DNA of 64,000 bases from NCBI GenBank assembly GCA_008360975.2, contig CM039210.1, positions 17,507,007-17,571,006 on the forward strand, given 5' to 3'. Within the stretch, counting starts at the first letter, position 1, and the number at the start of each line of letters is the position of its first letter. This document shows positions 58,018 to 64,000 of the stretch, in pieces. Origin of the DNA: Lichenostomus cassidix. Its lineage: Eukaryota; Chordata; Aves; Passeriformes; Meliphagidae. The translations under genes were made by a program, and so were the position numbers. The notes below the pieces were generated by a model. That model did no database searches. It was given only the letters and a program-made list of their open reading frames with translations, and was not told the origin of the DNA.

Positions 58018-59529
58018 TCAATATGGGCCCAGGTCTTGTGCTAGTGTTCCCAAGGCAATCCCTTGTTTCTCATGAGAAAACAGAAAAAATTGTTTACTCA
58101 CATCTGGAAGTCCCAAAGCTGGAGCTGACATCAGGGCATTCTTCAGTTGTTTGAAGGCCCTCGTGGCCTCTTTCGTCCACTGAAGATCTCTGCTTTCCTT
58201 TTTGATGAGCTCATACAAAGGTTTTACAAGGACCCCATAACTAAGGATCCAAAGCCTGCACCATCCCGTCAGCCCCAGGAAAGTTCGTAGCTCCTTTACA
58301 GTTCGGGGTTTCGGGGTTTGGCAAATGGCCTCTTTCCGGTCTTGTCTCAAAGTTCGCTGCTCAGCACTGATTTCATAGCCCAAATAAATTACTTTTGGTT
58401 TTACTACTTGAGCTTTTTTCTTGGACACCCTGTACCCTTGGAGCCCCAAGAAATTTAGTAAACTTACTGTCCAGAGTACACAGGCTTCTTCTGTCCGGGT
58501 AGCTATTAAGATGTCATTGACGTATTGCAATAGCTTCCCTTCTTCAGAAGGGGCTTCCCAGGTTTCCAGGTCTTTTGATAGTTGATCCCCAAATAGGGTG
58601 GGACTGTTCTTAAATCCTTGAGGCAACACCATCCAAGTGAGCTGAGTTTTGCGTCCGCTTTTGGGATTTTCCCATTTGAACGCGAATATTTTCTGGCTGG
58701 CTTCATGGAGAGGGAGGCAAAAGAAGGCATCTTTCAAATCTAAATCAGTGAACCAGGTTAGTTCAGGTGTTAGCTCAGTTAGTAGCGTGTAGGGGTTTGA
58801 CACCACAGGATGGAGGTCCTCAGTTATTTTGTTTACTGCCCTTAAATCTTGTACCACCCGATATGACCCATCAGGTTTGCGGACTGGTAAAATGGGGGTG
58901 TTGAAATCAGATTTGCACTCTCTCAATAGTCCTAGCTGTAAAAAGTTTTCAATCACTGGGCTAATTCCTTCCTTGTCTTCTTTCTTAAGGGGGTATTGTT
59001 TAACCCTGACTGGTTGTTTCCCTTCTTTCAACTTAATTTGTATCGGGGGTACATTTTTAGCTCTTTCAGGTACGTTTGTTGCCCATACCCCAGGGAATAC
59101 TTGATTCATAATTTCTTCACTAATTTCTCCCTCAGCCTCTATGGTTGTTAGCATTAAACTTAATATTTCAACATATTGTTGATCATTTACCTCCAGAGTA
59201 ATTTCCCCGTCTTTAAATGAAATGGTTGCTTGTAACTGTTCCAACAGATCTCTGCCCAAAAGGGCTTTTGAAGATCTAGGCATGTACAAAAACTTGTGAA
59301 TACCCCATTGCTTTCCCAGTTTATACTTTAAAGGTTTGCAAAAATATGCTTTTTCAGATTGACCAGTTGCCCCTTGAACCATGATATAATCATCCCCCAC
59401 CGGCATTAAAGCTTTATTTAAAACTGAATATGTTGCCCCCATGTCCACCAAAAATTCTATTTCTTTTTCTTTTTCCCCTAGCTTCATTATAACCAGTGGA
59501 TCCGCTAGGGTGGAGTCCTCCGGTCTTCT
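58018..59529 (-). pseudogene. pol: pro-pol: protease and reverse transcriptase, active sites mutated
   Basis: Open from the gag-pol TGA to 58018 in the same phase as gag. Protease: the active-site triad reads DMGA instead of DTGA (Met codon 59440-59442), followed by LLGRDLL. Reverse transcriptase: LPVRKPDGSYR, FTDLDLKDAF and LPQGFKNSPT are intact, but the catalytic motif reads YVND instead of YVDD (Asn codon 58516-58518). Both changes fit CpG decay (ACG to ATG; GTC-GAT to GTC-AAT). The thumb and a connection stretch follow. It is the longest viral open frame here, but the key Asp of polymerase and the Thr of protease are lost. Confidence 0.88.
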
Positions 59530-59532
59530 TCA
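59530..59532 (-). other. In-frame TGA between gag and pol
   Basis: Gag, this TGA and pro-pol share one phase (positions 59676, 59532 and 59487 differ by multiples of three). This is the gammaretroviral readthrough layout, but with UGA where UAG is usual. Confidence 0.75.
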
Positions 59533-61293
59533 GTCTTCTTTCATGTGTGTGATGACTGGTTCTCGACCCCATCTTCTTTTCTGGTTTTTCTGTTTTCTTT
59601 TTGGACATTGGCTTTTCCAATGACCAAATTCCTCACAGTTAGCACACTGGTCTTTACCTAACTTAGGTGGGCCTTATCTGGGTGGTCCCTGCCTGGGTGG
59701 TCCCTGCCCATATTTTTCCTTTCTTTCTTCTCCTACTATTGCTACTAACTTTCTCATTCCTTGTTTGTACCCTTCTTCACGATAGCTAAATACTCTCCAT
59801 GCTTCATTTAATAAGGTCTCTAAGTTTCTCGCATCTGTCCCCTGAAACTTCTGAAGCTTGTGTCTAATATCCCCTGTAGATTGCCCCAAAAACAGATTTA
59901 CTAATTGCTGTATTCCTACATCAGATTCAGGATCTAATGTAGTGTGGCGACGCATAGCATCTCTCAGGCGATCTAGGAAATCAGATGGTGGCTCGGAAGG
60001 ACCCTGTTTAATTGCATATAAGGCTGACCAATTTATGATTTTAGGAATGGCCCTTTCCATCCCCTTTGCTACCCATTCCTGGTAATCTTTTAATTTTTGC
60101 CTTTCTGCTGACCTGTTTGGATTCCAGTGTGGGTCTTGAAGTGGAAAGTAATCTTTTACATCTAGGTGTTGTGTTTTACAAAAGTCCTCTGCCAAATCCC
60201 CTACTGTTTTCAAAATTAATTGTTTTTCAGTTTCAGTTAATGCATCCAATAGCAAATTCATATCACTCCAATCGGGATTGTGTTGTTTAATTATAAATCG
60301 CAAACATTTAGCAGTACCTACTGGATCAGTTCGATAATTTTTGGTCACCTTTTCCCATGCGTCTAGGTCGATTGTAGAAAAAGGTACCTTAATCAGCACT
60401 GCTTCTCCCTCTGGTCCCACTGCTTCCCTTAGGGGGGCTTGTAGCACCTGTTTCCTGGTCCGAGATGCGACAGGGCTGTCTGGGCAAGCAGGAATTGGAG
60501 TCAATGTTCCTTCCGAGTCCACATCATCTTGTCTCCTAGGGGGAGGCTTAAGCAGATCAGTTAAATCATGTTCTTGCATTTCTTGATAAACCTTATCTGA
60601 TTTTATACACCGCTCTTCAATGCTGCAGGAGGAGCAACACCTCTTAATTTTTCCCCTTTTGTTTTTGTCTTCCTTTTCAAGGGCTAATACCATAGGGTCG
60701 GTGGGAGGTCTAATCCCACAATCTCTTTGCCATTTGGGGCGATTTCGGAGAGAGAAAAACATATCAGCATAAGAGACCTCATGTTGCGGTTGAGCAGATA
60801 GCAGAGTAATGAAAACACCAGTTCTCAGTGGCAAGAAGGAATGACCTTTATTGTTTTGATTTCATCACATATATAGAGTTCTCAAAAGTCACCCAGATTG
60901 GTCAGTCAGAAGCCTTCCCCCAGGCCTGATTGGCCAGGCCTGCACTGTCCAAGTTCTGGGACACTGTTCCAATAACATCCAAACTTTTTCTTTATTTATA
61001 AAACACAAGAAGAATTCTCGTGGGAAAAAACCTGTGCTAGCCACAACCTCACCCCATTTTCCTTCCCGTCTTAAAAACAGTATTAACTCTAATAGAGTGT
61101 TATAGTCTAGAGACCCATGCGGAGGTCACCTAATTCCATCATCTAGCTTGTACAAAGGCCACCACTGAGTTGAAAATTTGATAAGAGTTCTTTTATCTTC
61201 TGTACCTCCACTCCCTGCAATTTCCTTCCAATGTGCTAAAACACAGCCAAGTGGAGTCGCTTTAGGAACTTCTTTGCTTTGCCCAGTTCCCAT
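59533..61293 (-). pseudogene. gag: gag (matrix, capsid, nucleocapsid), interrupted
   Basis: The ATG at 61293 begins MGTGQS, a myristoylation-type start, and a gammaretroviral matrix follows (ending near 61052). It has one in-frame TGA near 61137. A solo LTR (60782-61045) splits matrix from p12/capsid. The frame 60834-59674 then carries a cysteine-containing p12-like linker and a capsid with VPFSTIDLDAWEKV. It ends in a charged region and an in-frame TAA (59674-59676). The nucleocapsid follows in phase with one CCHC knuckle (CANCEEFGHWKSQC, near 59605-59650). So there are two stops and one LTR insertion. Domain content and order are complete. Confidence 0.88.
60782..61045 (-). mobile_element. 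Solo ERVK-type LTR inside gag
   Basis: 264 bp. On the minus strand TGTGGCTAGCACAGG to CTCAACCGCAACA, with 6-bp duplication ACCTCA at 60776-60781 and 61046-61051. TATATA and AATAAAGG signals are in order. Confidence 0.9.
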
Positions 61294-61448
61294 CTTATCT
61301 ATTTCCTTCTCTGGGTTTTATCTCTCTTCCAGGCAAACCTCTTTTCACACTGCCTTACTGTTTTTTCCCAGTTTTCCTCCCACACTGACCAGGTTTCAAG
61401 AACTAAATGACTCTTTCCACACACTAAGGCAATAACAGCTGCTTCTGA

Positions 61449-61673
61449 TCACTCTGTCACAATAGTAAGCGTGTCTCTTTCGTTAAGATCTCCGCTTTTT
61501 ATTTCAGCTATCCTATATCGAGCTTGAATTTCAGAATCCTCACACGCTGGACACCACTTTGATCTCAAACGAAAAACACAATACCACTTTTTGTGACATG
61601 CAGCACACTCACACAATGCCCAAACCTTACAGTAATTATTTTTACATTCAAAACAGAAAGGTATTTTTGGCAT
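61449..61673 (-). CDS. Cysteine-rich small ORF in provirus leader
   Basis: 74 codons, located between the primer site and gag and in a different phase from gag (61673 minus 61293 is not divisible by three). Residues 7-45 hold a dense cysteine array: CFEC, a third Cys followed by xxW, CEC/CAAC followed by HKKW, then CPAC. The rest is polar and charged. The CxxC pairs suggest a zinc ribbon-like fold. A matching spacing pattern appears in the ORF at 30559-30930 of the other provirus. It is short but uninterrupted in a provirus whose other genes are all broken. I do not recognise the family, and function is unknown. Confidence 0.5.
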   Translation of the reverse strand: MPKIPFCFECKNNYCKVWALCECAACHKKWYCVFRLRSKWCPACEDSEIQARYRIAEIKSGDLNERDTLTIVTE

Positions 61674-61798
61674 CAGACAAGCATCTGATTTATTTCACTC
61701 AAAGCCAAGCTGCTATGAGAGAGAGAGAGAAAAAATAAAAATCAAGATTAATTACTGAGAGGGAGGAAGGAGAAAGAAGAAGAAAAAAAAAAAAAGGC

Positions 61799-62060
61799 TG
61801 TGGCTAGCACAGGTCTTTCCCATGAGAATTCCTTTTGTGTTTTATAAATAAAGATAAAGTTTGGATGTTATTGAAAACAGTGTCCCAGGATTTGGACGGT
61901 GCAGGCCTGGCCAATCAGGCCTAGGGGGAGGTTTCTGACTGACCAATCTGGGTGACCTTTGAAAACTCTATATATATGATGAAATCAAAACAATAAAGGT
62001 CTTTTTCCTTCTTGCCACTGAGAACTGGGTCTTTTCTCTGCTAGCGGCTCAACAGTGACA
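61799..62060 (+). mobile_element. Solo ERVK-type LTR in provirus leader
   Basis: 262 bp, TGTGGCTAGCACAGG to CTCAACAGTGACA, with 6-bp duplication AAAGGC at 61793-61798 and 62061-62066. Same family as 60782-61045 (about 90% alike by eye), opposite orientation. Confidence 0.9.
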
Positions 62061-62066
62061 AAAGGC

Positions 62067-63132
62067 AACCACTCTTTATATACTCCTGTTTTCACTTAGT
62101 AAATTAACTTAATATTCCCAATATTTTCTAAGATTACACTGCTAAGAAGGAACTTGGTGTTTTTGTCCACAAAAAACTTTTATAATGCACCAACTTATTC
62201 TCTTTACAACCTGCTCAGTTGTTTTCTGACAGGTTGATAAAAAATAGTATCTTTTAACTCCGCAAGCCTGCAAACCTGACACCGTGTTAAAACCAACTAA
62301 TCATACTGTGGCACAGCTGCTGTACTACATCCACATAAAGCCAAAGGTCTTGGGCTATGCTCTTTTGATGTAGACACTGAAAAAAACCCAGTGTCTTTAA
62401 CTGGCCGCGGTATAAAGTTTTCCTTTATTCACTTACCACTACAATTTCAAACAACTGCATACACTCACTCACCCTGACACAACAATAAACACTTAATACA
62501 ACACAACAAGCGCTTTTACAACCACAAATTACAACAAAAATTCCAAAAACCCACACTCATATACCAAAGCTAATAATTCACAGCCATACCCAAATATTCA
62601 TTCCTATTAGACCACTTGCCTCACACTTCATCAATCAATCTCTCATTTGTTTGTGCAGACTAATCTGCACCCCACACACATACACAACACCGGTGTTAAC
62701 AATACTTCAAACTAGTTCTCTTTCAAACTAGTTTCCTTAGGGATCCACTCGATTCACCACCGGAATCGCTCGCGGCTGTTCTATCGGTCAGCAAATCCCC
62801 CCTGTCAGCTAAGGACAACGAATTACTTTGCCAATTCCCGTTCCTCTAGCCAGCCCTAGCCAGTCGCTTGCAAGCTCACCACTCAGGGACAACGCTGCGC
62901 ACAGGACGTCTCTCTGTGTCTTACCAGCAGCCCTAGCCACGCGTATATGACTTACAGGCTTCCCTATACCCAAAACACATACCATTTCTCCGCTGTATCA
63001 GATGGTCATTGTTTGCCCCCCGCAGTGAGCGGCTGAGGAGCGGAGGCCCTCCAGGAAAATCCCGGGGCGCACCTAGGATGTCAGCCCCTCAGTCGATCCT
63101 GCAGCCAGGCAAATCTTGTCCCATCTGGGGTG
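62067..63132 (-). other. Provirus 5' leader
   Basis: About 1.1 kb between the primer site and the inserted LTR. GC-rich near the primer site (about 62740-63110), AT/TG-rich further on. Possible splice donors on the minus strand are AATGGTATGTG (near 62975) and a GGTGAGTGAGTG (near 62478). Direct 'AACTAGTTTGAA' repeats lie near 62710-62740. No open frame with a motif. Confidence 0.6.
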
Positions 63133-63135
63133 CCA
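63118..63135 (-). other. Primer binding site
   Basis: Two bases after the LTR end the minus strand reads TGGCACCCCAGATGGGAC. The TGG start and position are as expected. I could not match it confidently to a tRNA. Confidence 0.6.
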
Positions 63136-63137
63136 AA

Positions 63138-63785
63138 TGAAGCACAGGATTGACTCCACAACTCAGATAGTTATGAAGTAAGTATGTGTTTATTCCAGCT
63201 GGGGTGCATGGGGGGGTAGCCCCTCCAAAGGCATGCCCACCCTCAGCAGCACTTTACTAGGTTTATATTAGGTTACAGGTTACATATGCATAAAGTTAGA
63301 CAAAGCCCCTATACATATTCATTACCTATCCCCACTTCGTATTATAATGAGTTCAAAGTTCATTTAAATATGCTTGTGCAAGCACAGTGTCTCAGATTAA
63401 TTGTGGGCAGGGGTCCCACATAATTAATGATGGTAAAATTGGTAGTCTTCCTCATGATGAACTGTTCACCCTGTTCCCTTGCGCATGCTCCCTTGGTTCT
63501 TGGTCCAAGTCCAAGCCTGAGAACCAACTTGTATCAGTTTGGGGTCCAAGGGCGGGACGCTTGGTCACACTCAGTGGTTTTTCTCAATTATTTGGCTCTC
63601 TTCTCTCTATCCTCCCTGATACTAAGTAGACACAAAATCATTAGGCAAATAATAAATTGTCTACAGCAGGCAAATCTTAGTAAATCATTATCCAATCTCT
63701 GGCCTTCTAAATCAGTTCAAAAAAATTATTAATATTATCCAGTTTCTACTTCTTTAAATTAATAATTTCTATTTTACCCTAAATC
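63138..63785 (-). mobile_element. 5' LTR of gammaretrovirus-like provirus
   Basis: 648 bp, TGAAGCACAGG to TACCCTAAATCA. It differs from the 3' LTR at roughly 20-25 sites by eye, several of them CpG/TpG-type. Confidence 0.9.
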
Positions 63786-63789
63786 AGGT

Positions 63790-64000
63790 AATTTGCACAT
63801 GCACAATACATGCATACACATTAAAAAAAAATCCAAACCAATGGTTTATATATGATTTATACTTGTTCACTCTTTGCCAATTGCTTCACTTTTCTCTGGC
63901 TGTTTCTGTCGCCAGATAACAGAGCCGCAGATAGAGCTCCACACTCGCTTCGTGTTCAGAACACATCTCATTCGTTCTCACTCACACTGGTGCCTTAAAA
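63790..64000. other. No gene recognised
   Basis: AT-rich flank of the provirus. Too short to assign. Confidence 0.5.

Larger units (their letters stand above)
53016..63785 (-). mobile_element. Gammaretrovirus-like provirus with long-TM envelope
   Basis: A 10.8-kb provirus with LTRs of about 650 bp and a 4-bp target duplication GGTA at 53012-53015 and 63786-63789. On the minus strand the order is LTR, primer site, about 1.8-kb leader (with a cysteine-rich ORF), gag, in-frame TGA, pro-pol, env, polypurine tract, LTR. By eye the LTRs differ at roughly 20-25 positions, so it is clearly older than the provirus at 25-33 kb. Two solo LTRs interrupt its 5' region. Catalytic residues in protease and reverse transcriptase are lost and env is frameshifted, so it is inactive. 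Confidence 0.92.

Noticed and set aside
61598..62054. GTGACA at about 61592 and 62055 as a target duplication of one element spanning the cysteine-rich ORF and the right LTR
   Set aside because: The LTR end aligns better at 62060 and gives the AAAGGC duplication immediately flanking the LTR; the GTGACA match is a chance hit.
60782..62060. Inverted LTR pair as a retroviral self-integration product
   Set aside because: Each LTR has its own distinct 6-bp duplication and lies within continuous sequence of the older provirus.
1..64000. CRISPR arrays, operons, bacterial promoters, tRNA or rRNA genes
   Set aside because: None seen; the sequence is vertebrate repeat DNA, and tandem repeats found are LTR-derived or microsatellites.

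Overview
The window looks like repeat-packed DNA from a bird. The evidence is a CR1 LINE with the typical tandem octamer at its 3' end, together with many avian-style LTR families. I recognise no host protein-coding gene. Almost all support is for endogenous retroviruses (ERVs), often nested inside one another. In most cases the boundaries are set by TG...CA ends and by target-site duplications (TSDs) of 4, 5 or 6 bp. I cannot assign the species or chromosome. The ERV density and an assembly gap inside a tandem array would fit a heterochromatic or sex-linked region.

Layout. 1-2.9 kb: one solo LTR in otherwise plain sequence. 2.9-7.25 kb: an older LTR cut by a tandem array of ERV LTRs (period 753 bp) that contains a 500-N gap. 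7.7-10.65 kb: two large LTRs, one holding an ERVK-type LTR. 13.1-15.7 kb: a TSD-flanked ERV whose interior carries a CpG island and promoter-like motifs. 15.8-24.4 kb: LTRs and a decayed minus-strand ERV body. 24.96-33.46 kb: a provirus on the plus strand with LTRs that look identical (407 bp each) and a 6-bp TSD. It keeps a gag fragment, RNase H, integrase and a broken alpharetrovirus-like env, but about 2.3 kb of AT-rich non-coding DNA stands where capsid to reverse transcriptase should be. It sits inside an older LTR. 36.4-43.3 kb: solo LTRs, then a short LTR element with a tRNA-Lys-like primer site, a single 111-codon ORF with two hydrophobic segments, and another LTR nested in its 5' LTR. 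43.8-48.9 kb: CR1, then pieces of a betaretrovirus-like ERV (dUTPase/protease), a deleted gammaretrovirus-like ERV and a solo LTR. 50.1-52.3 kb: LTR within LTR. 53.0-63.8 kb: a 10.8-kb gammaretrovirus-like provirus on the minus strand with GGTA TSDs. It has a complete gag-pro-pol-env order, many inactivating changes, and two solo LTRs of one ERVK family inserted in opposite orientations into its 5' part.

How the pieces relate. The LTR of the 53-64 kb provirus is the same family as the units of the 3.4-7.2 kb array. Its envelope has a very long TM subunit and shares short motifs with the decayed ERV at 19.8-22.4 kb, whose LTR family (called C here) also supplies the host LTRs of several nested insertions. 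A small cysteine-rich ORF with the same spacing pattern occurs in both large proviruses, but at different positions. None of the viral reading frames seen is a complete, uninterrupted set, so all elements look defective; the 25-33 kb copy appears to have been mobilised recently, presumably by a helper.
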